A stretch of 64,000 bases of DNA from Armatimonadota bacterium. GTDB taxonomy: Bacteria > Armatimonadota > Armatimonadia > Armatimonadales > Capsulimonadaceae. A program made the translations under genes and the position numbers. Location of the stretch: positions 1 to 64,000 of the forward strand of contig JANXMY010000027.1 of assembly GCA_025354405.1 (NCBI GenBank), read 5' to 3'. The notes beneath the pieces were generated by a model. The model was given only the letters and a program-made list of their open reading frames with translations, was not told the origin of the DNA and ran no database searches. Position 1 is the first letter of the stretch. Each line of letters begins with the position of its first letter. Below, in pieces: positions 34,516 through 43,243 of the stretch.

Positions 34516-36510
34516 ATGGACTTCAAAGTCATCTCCAATTACACGCCGTCCGGCGATCAGCCAGCGGCGATTGATAAGCTCGTTGCCGGGCTGAAGCGCG
34601 GCGAAAAGTATCAGACACTGCTTGGTGCCACTGGAACGGGAAAGACGTTCACGGCGGCAAACGTTATCGAGCGTGTCCAGAGGCCGACACTTGTCATCGC
34701 TCACAACAAGACACTGGCGGCACAGCTTTGCTCCGAGTTCCGCGACTTCTTCGGCGAGAATGCCGTCGAATACTTTGTCTCCTATTACGACTACTACCAG
34801 CCGGAAGCCTATATCCCCTCTACGGACACGTTTATCGAGAAAGACTCCAGTATCAATGACGAGATCGACCGGCTGCGCCACTCCGCCACGCAGGCGATAC
34901 TCGAACGGCGGGACGTTGTTGTTGTGGCTTCCGTCTCCTGTATTTACGGACTCGGAGCACCAGAAGAGTATTCGCGGATCATCCTGAAGTTTGAGCGCGG
35001 CAAAGAGTATGATCGGGACGATATGCTGCGCCGCCTGGTGGATATGCAGTTTTCACGTAACGATGTCGTTCTGACCCGCTCGACCTTTCGCGTACGCGGT
35101 GATGTTCTGGAGCTGCAGCCTGCAGACGAAGAGATTGTGGTTCGAGTGGAATTCTTCGGCGATGAAGTCGAAAAGATTACCATTGTCGACCCACTGACCG
35201 GGGAAGTCAGGGGTGTCAAAGACGAGATCACCGTCTTTCCGGCATCACACTTTGTTTCCAGTCCGGAGCGGCAGGAAAAGGCAATTATTGGCATCGAAGA
35301 AGAGTTGCACCAGCGAATCGCGCTTTTTAAGCAGCAGGGGAAGCTTCTTGAAGCTCAGCGTATTGAGCAGCGCACACGCTTTGATCTGGAGATGATGCGC
35401 GAAGTTGGCTTTTGCTCAGGGATCGAAAACTACTCGCGCTGGTTCGATGGTCGAGCGCCGGGAACAGCACCCAGCACGCTGCTGGATTACTTTCCGGATG
35501 ACTACCTGCTGGTGATCGATGAGTCGCACCAGACACTGCCGCAAATCCGGGCCATGTACAACGGAGACAAAGCGCGGAAAGACACTCTGATTGACTACGG
35601 CTTCCGTCTGCCCTCTGCCGGGGATAATCGCCCGCTAAAGTTTGACGAGTTTCAGGAGCGTGTTGATCAATGCCTCTTTGTCTCCGCGACCCCTGCGGCG
35701 TTTGAGCGAGAACGCTCTGAGCAGATCGTCCAGCAGATTATCCGTCCGACGGGACTGATTGACCCGGAAATACTAATCCGGCCCACCAAAGGCCAGGTCG
35801 ATGACCTGCTCGGCGAGATTCGGGAACGTACTGCACGTGGCGAGCGCGTCCTGGTGACAACGCTCACCAAAAAGATGGCGGAAGACCTGACAGAATACCT
35901 GCTGGATCTCAACGTCAAAGTCAACTATCTGCACAGTGATGTTCATACTCTGGAGCGCACGGAGATACTTCGAGACCTGCGCCTGGGCATCTACGACGTG
36001 ATTATCGGAATTAACCTTCTCCGGGAAGGTTTGGACCTGCCGGAAGTCTCCCTGGTCGCGATTTTAGATGCCGACAAAGAAGGCTTCCTGCGCTCGGACA
36101 CGTCACTTATTCAAACGATCGGACGCGCAGCCCGGAACGTTGGCGGTCAGGTGATTATGTATGCTGATCGGATCACCGGCTCGATGGAACGGGCAATGGG
36201 CGAAACCGATCGCCGCCGGGTCATTCAAGTCGCTTACAACGTAGAGCATAACATCACGCCCTACACCGTCAACAAAGCCATCCGGGAAGTCATCGAATCG
36301 AAGAAGATCGCCGAGCAGAAGAGTTACTATAATATCTCCCGCAATCGCAGCCCGGAGACTCTGCCATTGGACCAGCTAATGTCCGCTTTGGCCGACATCG
36401 AGAAAGAAATGAAACAGGCGGCACGTGGACTTGACTTCGAGCGTGCCGCCGAGCTTCGCGATGAGCTGTCACGTCTGAAAAAACTGCTTCCGGCAGGATC
36501 AAAAAAGTAA
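34516..36510 (+). CDS. uvrB: Excinuclease ABC subunit B
   Basis: 664 residues, standard UvrB. Verifies damage and loads UvrC in nucleotide excision repair. Walker [15 protein letters not shown], the damage-probing beta-hairpin [27 protein letters not shown] box, helicase motifs V-VI ([30 protein letters not shown]) and a C-terminal UVR motif ([17 protein letters not shown]) are all present. ATG 34516 has AGGAAATC upstream; the open frame before it lacks similarity. Confidence 0.97.
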   Translation: MDFKVISNYTPSGDQPAAIDKLVAGLKRGEKYQTLLGATGTGKTFTAANVIERVQRPTLVIAHNKTLAAQLCSEFRDFFGENAVEYFVSYYDYYQPEAYIPSTDTFIEKDSSINDEIDRLRHSATQAILERRDVVVVASVSCIYGLGAPEEYSRIILKFERGKEYDRDDMLRRLVDMQFSRNDVVLTRSTFRVRGDVLELQPADEEIVVRVEFFGDEVEKITIVDPLTGEVRGVKDEITVFPASHFVSSPERQEKAIIGIEEELHQRIALFKQQGKLLEAQRIEQRTRFDLEMMREVGFCSGIENYSRWFDGRAPGTAPSTLLDYFPDDYLLVIDESHQTLPQIRAMYNGDKARKDTLIDYGFRLPSAGDNRPLKFDEFQERVDQCLFVSATPAAFERERSEQIVQQIIRPTGLIDPEILIRPTKGQVDDLLGEIRERTARGERVLVTTLTKKMAEDLTEYLLDLNVKVNYLHSDVHTLERTEILRDLRLGIYDVIIGINLLREGLDLPEVSLVAILDADKEGFLRSDTSLIQTIGRAARNVGGQVIMYADRITGSMERAMGETDRRRVIQVAYNVEHNITPYTVNKAIREVIESKKIAEQKSYYNISRNRSPETLPLDQLMSALADIEKEMKQAARGLDFERAAELRDELSRLKKLLPAGSKK

Positions 36511-36514
36511 AACT

Positions 36515-37657
36515 ATGTCATTAGAAACTCTTTCCCGCCTTCGTCCCGGCATCCGAACAAAGCGTGTTTCTTCCTATGATCGAAGCGGCGGCAACAACGA
36601 CTTTGTTCGTATCGAAGCTGGAGAAACGAAGTCTCTGGCGATACTCAATGGTGCCGGAGTCATCAAGCATATCTGGAATACCCTTGCCTGTGATGATCCG
36701 ATGATCCGCCGGAATGCTGTTCTGAGAATGTTCTGGGACGGCGAAGACAGCCCCTCGGTCGAAGCGCCACTGGGGGACTTCTTCGGGCAGGGGTGGGGAG
36801 AAAAGTATCTTTATGCCTCGCTCCCACTGGCGGCTGCCCCCGCCGGAGGAAATGCGCTCAACTGCTACTTCCCCATGCCGTTCGGTTCAGGGGCGCGGAT
36901 TGAGATCGAGAACCAGTCAGAGAGTCCAATCACACACTTCTATTACTATATCGACTATGAAGATCACCCCGGCGGAATCGGAGCCGGCCAGGGGCGCTTT
37001 CATGCCTGGTGGAACCGTCAAATGCCTGGGCCGGAAGCGGGTCAGGGAGATCGGGAGAATGAATGGGAGACATTAGGTGCCCAGCCCATTAATCCTGCGG
37101 ACACACATAACCATGTATTGATTCATGCTGAGGGCGCTGGGCACTATGTTGGGGTAAATTACTTTGTCGACTCGCCATCTCCACTCTGGTACGGGGAAGG
37201 CGACGATATGTTTTTGATCGACGGGGAAGCCTGGCCTGGGTCACTGCATGGAACGGGCACTGAGGATTACTTCAACTCTTCCTGGTGTCCTAAAGAGCTG
37301 TATTCACACCCCTACTTTGGGTATGCACGTGTTAATGGCGAGACCGGGTTTCTGGGACGGACACACTGTTATCGATTTCACTTAGAAGACCCGATTTACT
37401 TCGAAAAGTCGCTGCGTGCGTCCATCGAGCATGGTCATGCGAATAGTCTGACACTGGACCTCGCCACCGTGGCCTACTGGTATCAGACCGAACCGCATCG
37501 AGCGTTCACGCCTATTCTTACTCGTGCGAAGCGACAGCCTCTGCCGCAGATCGGAGCGGTTGAGATACACAAATGGCGGGACAGCTGGCGGCGGGAATTA
37601 GGCGGCGGTCCACTCTGGGGGAATGAGCCTTTGCCGCTAGATACGAAGATCGGATGA
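36515..37657 (+). CDS. DUF2961 / GH172-family glycoside hydrolase-like protein
   Basis: 380 residues covering one complete DUF2961 domain, now GH172, whose characterised members act on difructose dianhydride or D-arabinan. Seen: RVSSYDRSGGNNDFVRIEAGE at the start, the catalytic-region Glu residues in GTGTEDYFNSSWC and CYRFHLEDPIYFEKSLRASIEHG. No signal peptide, so probably cytoplasmic. Four nt after uvrB with no terminator between, but functionally unrelated. Confidence 0.85.
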   Translation: MSLETLSRLRPGIRTKRVSSYDRSGGNNDFVRIEAGETKSLAILNGAGVIKHIWNTLACDDPMIRRNAVLRMFWDGEDSPSVEAPLGDFFGQGWGEKYLYASLPLAAAPAGGNALNCYFPMPFGSGARIEIENQSESPITHFYYYIDYEDHPGGIGAGQGRFHAWWNRQMPGPEAGQGDRENEWETLGAQPINPADTHNHVLIHAEGAGHYVGVNYFVDSPSPLWYGEGDDMFLIDGEAWPGSLHGTGTEDYFNSSWCPKELYSHPYFGYARVNGETGFLGRTHCYRFHLEDPIYFEKSLRASIEHGHANSLTLDLATVAYWYQTEPHRAFTPILTRAKRQPLPQIGAVEIHKWRDSWRRELGGGPLWGNEPLPLDTKIG

Positions 37658-37660
37658 CAC

Positions 37661-37714
37661 AAAAAAACGCCTCCTTCTAGCATCGCTGTTAACAGCGAGG
37701 TCGAAGGAGGCGTT
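37661..37714 (-). terminator. Strong intrinsic terminator
   Basis: Twelve-base arms (37666-37677 and 37703-37714) enclose a second perfect hairpin CGCTGTTAACAGCG; on the minus strand the stem is followed by seven T. It ends the 55-residue ORF unit and could also stop plus-strand transcription from uvrB, with a weaker T run. Confidence 0.88.
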
Positions 37715-37724
37715 TGGCAGAGAA

Positions 37725-37892
37725 TTAGCTTCCCCATACGGCGCGCAGGATGTGGATGATGTGTGACAGAACTAGCATGAGTGTGTATTTCCTTCCGTAT
37801 TTATTACAGAAGCGTGCAAAGAAGAGAATGGCTTCGGGGCACTCTTGCAGCAGCTCAAATGCTCCGTCCAGCGAAATCAGCTTCCTAAACAC
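37725..37892 (-). CDS. Possible 55-residue small protein
   Basis: Open frame of 55 codons from GTG 37892, below the length of ordinary gene calls. It lies between a TATAAT box (37928-37923) and a strong terminator, so it has a transcript of about 250 nt to itself. N-terminal half helical and charged (FRKLISLDGAFELLQE), C-terminal half hydrophobic (LMLVLSHIIHILRAVW). An internal ATG at 37778 with GGAAGGAAA upstream would make just the last 17 residues. Could be a membrane-active peptide, a leader peptide, or a chance frame in a small RNA. Confidence 0.5.
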   Translation of the reverse strand: MFRKLISLDGAFELLQECPEAILFFARFCNKYGRKYTLMLVLSHIIHILRAVWGS

Positions 37893-37922
37893 ATCAAGGT
37901 ATTTCTACCAGGCCTGCATTTA

Positions 37923-37928
37923 ATTATA
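37923..37928 (-). promoter_or_regulatory. -10 box for the small-protein/sRNA unit
   Basis: TATAAT on the minus strand, start expected near 37916. The -35 region is poor (TTAACA lies too close). Confidence 0.45.
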
Positions 37929-37963
37929 ACTCATAAAATCACTGTTAACACCGCTGCAGGAAT

Positions 37964-38410
37964 TTACTTTTCAGAATTATTTGTCGGAGATGGGGGCCAC
38001 ACGCAGTGGTCATTCATTTGTGGCAGCATTTGTCCTGCCAGCCTGTTCGCGCGTCGGTTCCAGGCCCAATGATAAGGCAGACAGAACAGAGCGAAAAGCA
38101 GCGGCAGGCTGAGAAACAGGCTCACAAAAGCTGTCTGCGTTGTCGGATCGAGTAACATTGCCTGAACTGTTGCCAGAGTGTCACTCACAAAGGGTGAGAC
38201 GTGCAGCTGTTGATTAAAAATCGCTTTCGACAGGATAAAGTAGACGATTGCCAGAGTACCGGTTAGTGTCAGTCCCAGGCCGGTAAAGATCAGAAAAAGA
38301 CGCAGCCAGACCCAGGGCCGAAGAGGTTCGTTTTGGACTGGACGCAGCGACACAAAAGGCCCCCAGGTCCAGTCTTGATCGCCTTGCCAGTTAAAGAAGC
38401 GCTCCCACAT
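37964..38410 (-). CDS. Membrane protein downstream of ppx
   Basis: 148 residues with two long transmembrane helices (LFLIFTGLGLTLTGTLAIVYFIL and TAFVSLFLSLPLLFALFCL). N-terminus MWERFFNWQGDQDWTWGPFVSLRP is Trp-rich and soluble. No family recognised. ATG 38410 starts 4 nt after the ppx stop; ATG 38434 is also possible. Last gene of the polyphosphate-type cluster. Confidence 0.65.
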   Translation of the reverse strand: MWERFFNWQGDQDWTWGPFVSLRPVQNEPLRPWVWLRLFLIFTGLGLTLTGTLAIVYFILSKAIFNQQLHVSPFVSDTLATVQAMLLDPTTQTAFVSLFLSLPLLFALFCLPYHWAWNRRANRLAGQMLPQMNDHCVWPPSPTNNSEK

Positions 38411-38414
38411 CACA

Positions 38415-39341
38415 CTATTGACGAGACTTTGCATAATCGGCCAGCAAGCCGTAACGAAGACCGCGGGCACTCAGCAGGAACGATTCGGCCTGAAAATAAG
38501 TCAGCAGGCAGTTGAGCAGCAGTGCCCCCGCGACGATGATGTCTGCACGTTTGGGTTCCAGGCCTGGGATGTTTCGGCGCTCAGCGAGAGGTACACTGGA
38601 AAAGCGCTGCAGGGCTTCCGCGACCGCTCTTTGCGTGACCGTAAGCGCGTGGACTGCATCCGGGTCCGGCTTTTCTAATCCCTGCGTCACGGCAGCGATA
38701 TTCAGGGCTGTTCCACCGATCCCTGCAATCCGTGGCACAACCCCCGGCAGCTCGAATGCCTGAAGTGCTGAGCGAACAAACTGTTCTGCTTCGTTTCGCT
38801 CCTCGGCAGTCGGCGGATCAGAATGTAAGAAACGTTCAGTCAGACGTACAGCCCCGATGTTCAAACTCTTAGACCGCTCCACCCCATTTTGGTCGCCAAG
38901 TATCAGCTCCGTGCTGCCGCCCCCGATGTCGAAGACCAAAAGGTGGGTGTCAGCGGGAATTTTCAGCGTCGAATCGGAGCGAACTGCAGCGTATGCCAGC
39001 GATGCTTCACGTTCGCCAGTGATGATCTGGATCTCCACTCCGGCTCGCAGTTTAGCCTGGGCCAGAAATTCCTCGCCGTTAGCCGCATCGCGCAGGGCAC
39101 TTGTTCCTGCCCCCAGAACCTCGACGGCACCCTCCCTTCGGGCGTCTGCGGCAAATCGTTCAATAGCTTCCAAAGTCCGTTCCATTGCGGCCTCAGTAAG
39201 TCGTTTTGAGGCATCTACCCCTTCACCCAGACGCGTGACTTCCGAGACTTCGGAGACGACCGTGAGCAGGCCGTCGCCGGACACATCGGCGACGGTCATC
39301 TTTGAGGAATTGGTACCGATATCGATAGCAGCAAGAAGCAT
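38415..39341 (-). CDS. ppx: Exopolyphosphatase / guanosine pentaphosphatase family (Ppx/GppA)
   Basis: 308 residues, short Ppx form without the C-terminal HD-like part. ASKHA fold seen in AAIDIGTNSSKMTVAD, LLVFDIGGGSTELIL and IAGIGGTALNIAA. Cleaves terminal phosphate from polyphosphate or pppGpp. GAGGGAATAGAG precedes the ATG, overlapping the end of the phosphoesterase gene. With CHAD-domain genes in the same run, polyphosphate is the likelier substrate. Confidence 0.9.
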   Translation of the reverse strand: MLLAAIDIGTNSSKMTVADVSGDGLLTVVSEVSEVTRLGEGVDASKRLTEAAMERTLEAIERFAADARREGAVEVLGAGTSALRDAANGEEFLAQAKLRAGVEIQIITGEREASLAYAAVRSDSTLKIPADTHLLVFDIGGGSTELILGDQNGVERSKSLNIGAVRLTERFLHSDPPTAEERNEAEQFVRSALQAFELPGVVPRIAGIGGTALNIAAVTQGLEKPDPDAVHALTVTQRAVAEALQRFSSVPLAERRNIPGLEPKRADIIVAGALLLNCLLTYFQAESFLLSARGLRYGLLADYAKSRQ

Positions 39342-39343
39342 CT

Positions 39344-39988
39344 CTATTCCCTCACGTACTTAAGTTCGGCCCGCGGCTTTTGTCCGTCATCTAACATGAC
39401 AACCGCATACCGGTAGTCGCCGTCCAGTGACCGGCCTAGGCTGCCGGGATTTATCCAGAGCACACCACCGACAGATCTGACGAAGGGTGTATGGGTGTGT
39501 CCACAGACGACGATCCGGGCAGTCGTTTGCGCGGCACATTCTCTCAGCTCTTCGTCGGAAGTCCAGGTACCCAGTCCCTTTTTGCTGCCCGGGGAGTAAT
39601 GTGTCAGCACCAGAGGAAGACCCTCAAGAGAGATTTCGACTTCGCCGGGCAGAGCGTGCAGCCAGTGTCGTGACTCCCCAGAGATTGCAGTACTATCCCG
39701 GCGCAGTGCTTCATATTTCTCAGGACGCTCCCGTCCCCACTTTTTCTGATACTCCGTTTCGCGTTCGGGAAACAAGGCTACATTTTTGTCGTAATTGCCC
39801 TTTGCCGTTAAGATTTGTGGGTGGGCCTGAAGAAACTGAACACATGCCTCCGGGGAATTGCCATAGCCGACGTTGTCCCCGGTATTCAGCACTACTCGTT
39901 CAGAGAGCCCTTCACTTTCGAACACCTGCCAGACCCGCTCGATTGCCTCAAGATTCCCATGGAGATCACCAAAGATTGCATAGTGCAC
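39344..39988 (-). CDS. Calcineurin-like metallophosphoesterase (YfcE/MJ0936 type)
   Basis: 214 residues. Metal ligands in AIFGDLHGNLEAIERV, NTGDNVGYGNSPE, GNYDKN, LTHYSPG and CGHTHTPFVR. Phosphodiesterase or phosphatase of unknown substrate. GTG start. Lies directly upstream of ppx in the same run. Confidence 0.88.
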   Translation of the reverse strand: MHYAIFGDLHGNLEAIERVWQVFESEGLSERVVLNTGDNVGYGNSPEACVQFLQAHPQILTAKGNYDKNVALFPERETEYQKKWGRERPEKYEALRRDSTAISGESRHWLHALPGEVEISLEGLPLVLTHYSPGSKKGLGTWTSDEELRECAAQTTARIVVCGHTHTPFVRSVGGVLWINPGSLGRSLDGDYRYAVVMLDDGQKPRAELKYVRE

Positions 39989-39989
39989 G

Positions 39990-40616
39990 TCAGTAAGCCA
40001 ATGTCTTCTCTAGCCTTTTACGGCGCTCGCGCAATTCCTCAATCAAGACTGCTTGCTTCTTCGGGGTAAGTTTTTCCAAATTCGCCGCACTGGAGAGCAG
40101 TGCCGCAATCTTATCCAAAGTCTTGACCGCTTTTTCCATCTGCGATGCTGTCAGCGTGTCGGGACCTTCGGCGAGTTCCGCGGCGACGTTATCCAGCTTC
40201 GCGAGCTGCCGCTCCAGGTTTTTAGCACGACTCTTCGCCGGCAGATGTTCTTTCAGAAGTAAGGCGGCTTCTTCCAATTTTTGAAAAACATCCTGCACCT
40301 GCTGATTTGTATCCGCAAGCCCCGGATCGATGGCGGAAGGGGCCAAAGACACATTCCCTCCCTGCAGATAGAGATAGTCTTTCACTCGCGCGGCATTGAC
40401 CATGCCCACGCCCTTAACGCCACCAATTTGCTCGACAGTGGCGTGCATCAAGTCGTCGCGTGTCCGCAGACCCGCAGCTGCCAGTGCAGCCCGGCGCGTC
40501 TCACCAAGGTAAGGAATACCTTCGAGGTTATTGTCTGCCCCTGGAAGCGACACGATCGCTTGTGCCGCGACACGCGGCGTTTTTCCGCTCTTCTTTGAGG
40601 ATAAGTTCTTAGTCAT
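39990..40616 (-). CDS. Helix-hairpin-helix protein with helical C-terminus
   Basis: 208 residues. The first third has tandem HhH-type motifs (EGIPYLGETRRAALAAAGLRT, IGGVKGVGMVNAARVKDYL), as in DUF4332-like or RecA-helix proteins that touch DNA or nucleotide polymers. The rest is charged alpha-helix ending RKRLEKTLAY. Function unknown. Its ATG overlaps the stop of the second CHAD gene (ATGA). Confidence 0.7.
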   Translation of the reverse strand: MTKNLSSKKSGKTPRVAAQAIVSLPGADNNLEGIPYLGETRRAALAAAGLRTRDDLMHATVEQIGGVKGVGMVNAARVKDYLYLQGGNVSLAPSAIDPGLADTNQQVQDVFQKLEEAALLLKEHLPAKSRAKNLERQLAKLDNVAAELAEGPDTLTASQMEKAVKTLDKIAALLSSAANLEKLTPKKQAVLIEELRERRKRLEKTLAY

Positions 40617-41140
40617 GACTGTGTCACACTTTCTTCGACAGAAGTTTCCATCGGCCCGGCTTCCGACTGTACCAGCATCTGGAGGAAATTACGCTTAAAC
40701 CCCTGCTTTTGCAGCTTGTTCCAATAGGCAATAAACGTACGATACAACTTGGCCCGTTCGGACTGCTGCGCCTGGATCAGTCGCTCTAGGCCAATTCGAA
40801 TCTCGGGGCGCTCCCCCATATGACCTTCCATAAAGCTCTGAAGAAGCGGACCACGGACATCGCGGTCATGGATTTCGCCGATCTGCTCCTGGACTGACTT
40901 CACCTGATCATAGAGCTTACTGAAATCTTTGCCGATGAAGCAAGGTGCGAATATCTCCAGCGTGTAGCGCAGACGTTTGGCCGCAATCCGCATATTGTGG
41001 AGCTCTTCCACACGAGCAGGGTCGCTGATATAGGGCGAAAACTGATACAGCTCTTCAAGGCGCGTATGGAGCATCAGCGGGGCATTCGAGAGCAGAGAGG
41101 CCTGCGGGTTGACAGCGTAGAGTGGAAGCGCTTTAGCCAC
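40613..41140 (-). CDS. CHAD domain, C-terminal half
   Basis: 175 residues from GTG 41140, with GAGGAGAAATACC just upstream. Contains the conserved His/Arg-Lys helix ELHNMRIAAKRLRYTLEIFAP and IGEIHDRDV of CHAD domains, which bind polyphosphate through basic helices. It matches the second half of a usual ~300-residue CHAD domain; the first half is the overlapping upstream gene in another frame. Confidence 0.85.
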   Translation of the reverse strand: MAKALPLYAVNPQASLLSNAPLMLHTRLEELYQFSPYISDPARVEELHNMRIAAKRLRYTLEIFAPCFIGKDFSKLYDQVKSVQEQIGEIHDRDVRGPLLQSFMEGHMGERPEIRIGLERLIQAQQSERAKLYRTFIAYWNKLQKQGFKRNFLQMLVQSEAGPMETSVEESVTQS

Positions 41141-41612
41141 GGTATTTCTCCTCGTCACCCAGCAGTGCGTCAAAGTCTTTTCGGAAGCTGCTTTTTTCCA
41201 GGCGGTTCAGCTCTTTGACCAGCACAGTTCGCTCCTTATCGCGCCCTTTTTGCAGATGTTCGACAAAAGCGTGCAGCCCGACTTTTTCACTCTCCGGCGC
41301 ACCTTCTTCGACTTTCTGCATAAACTCGATTTGGACATCCGCGTCCCGTACCGCTCCGAGGGCATCTGTAACCCGGGCGACTTCTTTTTCCGTGACATTG
41401 AAGGGTTTCGGGGAGAAGGCAGCCGCAAACACAGAGAGTGCAGCCCGGAGTCGCCGGGAAGCGACGCGCATATCGTGGAGCGCTTCAATGTCATCTCCGG
41501 CACGTGTGCCCTCGAGATTAGACATCATTTCCTCAAGCTGCTGTCTCAGAGATGTATGCGCCGCTTCGGTAAAAGTCGCATCGGGCGCGATATCATAAGC
41601 CGATTTCGCCAT
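41133..41612 (-). CDS. CHAD domain, N-terminal half
   Basis: 159 residues. The helix EALHDMRVASRRLRAALSVFA followed by LGAVRDADVQ is the first of the two repeat bundles of a CHAD domain. It stops at EEKYRG, 8 nt inside the gene for the second half, so the two should be made together and may assemble into one four-plus-four helix domain. First gene of the polyphosphate-type cluster. Confidence 0.85.
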   Translation of the reverse strand: MAKSAYDIAPDATFTEAAHTSLRQQLEEMMSNLEGTRAGDDIEALHDMRVASRRLRAALSVFAAAFSPKPFNVTEKEVARVTDALGAVRDADVQIEFMQKVEEGAPESEKVGLHAFVEHLQKGRDKERTVLVKELNRLEKSSFRKDFDALLGDEEKYRG

Positions 41613-41640
41613 ATGTGTTTCCTGTCCCCTTTGTACACTT

Positions 41641-41669
41641 ATCTTGACGTGTTAAGACTTATTTGTCAA
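41641..41669 (-). promoter_or_regulatory. Possible promoter of the CHAD/ppx cluster
   Basis: Minus strand TTGACA (41669-41664), 17-nt spacer, CAAGAT (41646-41641), a weak -10. The same bases hold an imperfect palindrome CTTGAC...GTCAAG that could be an operator shared with the divergent DUF4126 gene. Confidence 0.35.
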
Positions 41670-41696
41670 GAGAGAGTGACGAAGTGGCGGCGGGGG

Positions 41697-41702
41697 TACA
41701 CT
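41697..41702 (+). promoter_or_regulatory. -10 box giving a leaderless DUF4126 mRNA
   Basis: TACACT preceded by GGGGG, exactly 6 nt before ATG 41709; the start site would be the A of the ATG. No ribosome-binding site is visible. Confidence 0.5.
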
Positions 41703-41708
41703 GTAGGC

Positions 41709-42182
41709 ATGAAAGATCCCACTTTTAAAGTTGTGTGTGCGGGCCTCGTCAGTGGAATGCGAAGTATGGGCGGGCCGGCACTGGTCAGTCACTACCTCTC
41801 CGAACACCCTTCGGAGACATTTGTAAAGTCATCGCTTAGCTGGATTGGGACCCCTCGTGCGGCTTCAATCACCAAGTTTCTTGCATCAGGAGAGATCCTT
41901 GGGGATAAACTGCCGATGACGCCAAATCGTATCTCACCCGGCCCGCTCTTCGGCAGAGTCGTCTCCGGCGGCCTTTGCGGGGCATCACTCTATGCGGCAG
42001 CAGGGAAGAAGCCGATGAATGGGGCTGCACTTGGCATCGCCTCGGCGATACTGGGGGCATTCGGGTTCTACACTTTACGGATGTATTTGGGCCGGGTATC
42101 GAAGATACCCGACCCGGTGATTGGTGCCGCAGAAGATGTCCTGGCTTACGCCGTTGGTTGGAGCATAGTGGCGAACGACTAA
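41709..42182 (+). CDS. DUF4126-family membrane protein
   Basis: 157 residues, three to four hydrophobic segments (GPLFGRVVSGGLCGASLYAAAG, GAALGIASAILGAFGFYTLRMYLG). Start KVVCAGLVSGMRSMGGPALVS is typical of DUF4126 proteins; role unknown. The frame extends back to 41250 antisense to the CHAD gene, but ATG 41709 fits the domain and a -10 box. Confidence 0.75.
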   Translation: MKDPTFKVVCAGLVSGMRSMGGPALVSHYLSEHPSETFVKSSLSWIGTPRAASITKFLASGEILGDKLPMTPNRISPGPLFGRVVSGGLCGASLYAAAGKKPMNGAALGIASAILGAFGFYTLRMYLGRVSKIPDPVIGAAEDVLAYAVGWSIVAND

Positions 42183-42191
42183 GCCAATACT

Positions 42192-43094
42192 TTAGTTTAC
42201 GCTGAATGTCCCCGTGACAGACTGCGTGTGTGCCGAGTCGAGAAAGAGAGTGTCCGAAGCCGCAGCTTTGTACAATCCTCTTGAACTTCCGGCAGTCGCC
42301 GTCTGCTGGTCCTGACCAGAGATACCGTTGTGCCCGGAAGACACCTGGGTCGGCCGCAGGAACTTGACATGACCATCATTGAACAGAAAGTTTGAGCCAT
42401 CCGTGTGGATACCGGTCGGACCAGTAAAGTAAGAAGTAAACGGAGCTCCATACGGATCGAAACTGTTTGGTCCGGCAGCCATAATGCCGGTTGCGAGCTT
42501 GAGGTTCAGCCCCTGTCCGTTTACATCGTCGGCAAGTGCGCCATTGAGCGTATTATTGTAGTCAGGAAGACCGTCGGTGCCAGGAGAAAAGTTTGCGTTT
42601 GAGCCATTTGAGTAGCCTTCGTCCGGCTGGTCCAAACTTACAGCAGCCCCAAAAACTTCGCAGAGCAGGATGGTGGAAGCAGGAGCGTTTAATACCGCGA
42701 CCGATTTCCCGCGAAGATTGCTGTTGTAGGCATAAGAGACAGGATAGTCCGTATAGCCCGCATTGGCAGTACGTGCCGTGCTGTCATCGGGGCATTGAAA
42801 CACTCCCGCACTTTTGACGTAGGAATACACCTGGCCCGCCCACCCCTGTCCGTAGCCTGCGCCTGGGGCGAGGAACCCAACCGGCAGGCTTTCGTCGTAG
42901 TCCTGTGTGTACTGTATCAAGGCTAACCCGAGCTGCTTTTCATTGGAAGAGCAAGAGGTGCGCCGGGCATTCTCGCGAACTTTTTGAAAAACGGGAAATA
43001 AAATCGCCGCGAGAATCGCGATAATGGCGATCACGACGAGCAGCTCGATCAGCGTAAATCCAGTATGCTTTGGTTTGGTTAAGCGGTTTTGCAT
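42192..43094 (-). CDS. DUF1559 prepilin-like protein (type IV pilin N-terminus)
   Basis: 300 residues. Class III-like prepilin signal ([28 protein letters not shown] region, cleavage after Gly before FTLIEL) and C-terminal [17 protein letters not shown], the DUF1559 box. Such pseudopilins are present in very many copies in Armatimonadota and Planctomycetota and go to the surface or a secretion pseudopilus. ATG preceded by GAAAGAAGAC. Converges with the DUF4126 gene with a 9-nt gap. Confidence 0.93.
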   Translation of the reverse strand: MQNRLTKPKHTGFTLIELLVVIAIIAILAAILFPVFQKVRENARRTSCSSNEKQLGLALIQYTQDYDESLPVGFLAPGAGYGQGWAGQVYSYVKSAGVFQCPDDSTARTANAGYTDYPVSYAYNSNLRGKSVAVLNAPASTILLCEVFGAAVSLDQPDEGYSNGSNANFSPGTDGLPDYNNTLNGALADDVNGQGLNLKLATGIMAAGPNSFDPYGAPFTSYFTGPTGIHTDGSNFLFNDGHVKFLRPTQVSSGHNGISGQDQQTATAGSSRGLYKAAASDTLFLDSAHTQSVTGTFSVN

Positions 43095-43166
43095 GAATTG
43101 TCTTCTTTCGTGTGTGCAGTTCTCTTTTGACGGGGGGAGCCTCGTAATAGTTCATCCAAAGTTAAT

Positions 43167-43196
43167 TTGACGTTTATTCGAATTTTCGGGTAAACT
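43167..43196 (+). promoter_or_regulatory. Promoter of rimO
   Basis: TTGACG, 18-nt spacer, TAAACT preceded by GGG. Start expected near 43203, about 40 nt before the rimO start codon. Confidence 0.6.
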
Positions 43197-43243
43197 CAGC
43201 GGGCGATTTTCAATTTGATTTTATTTTGTGAGGAAGATAACTT

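Noticed and set aside
41643-41670. CTTGAC...GTCAAG palindrome as a regulator operator
   Set aside because: It coincides with a -35-like box and has a 16-nt gap; one site alone does not support an operator call.
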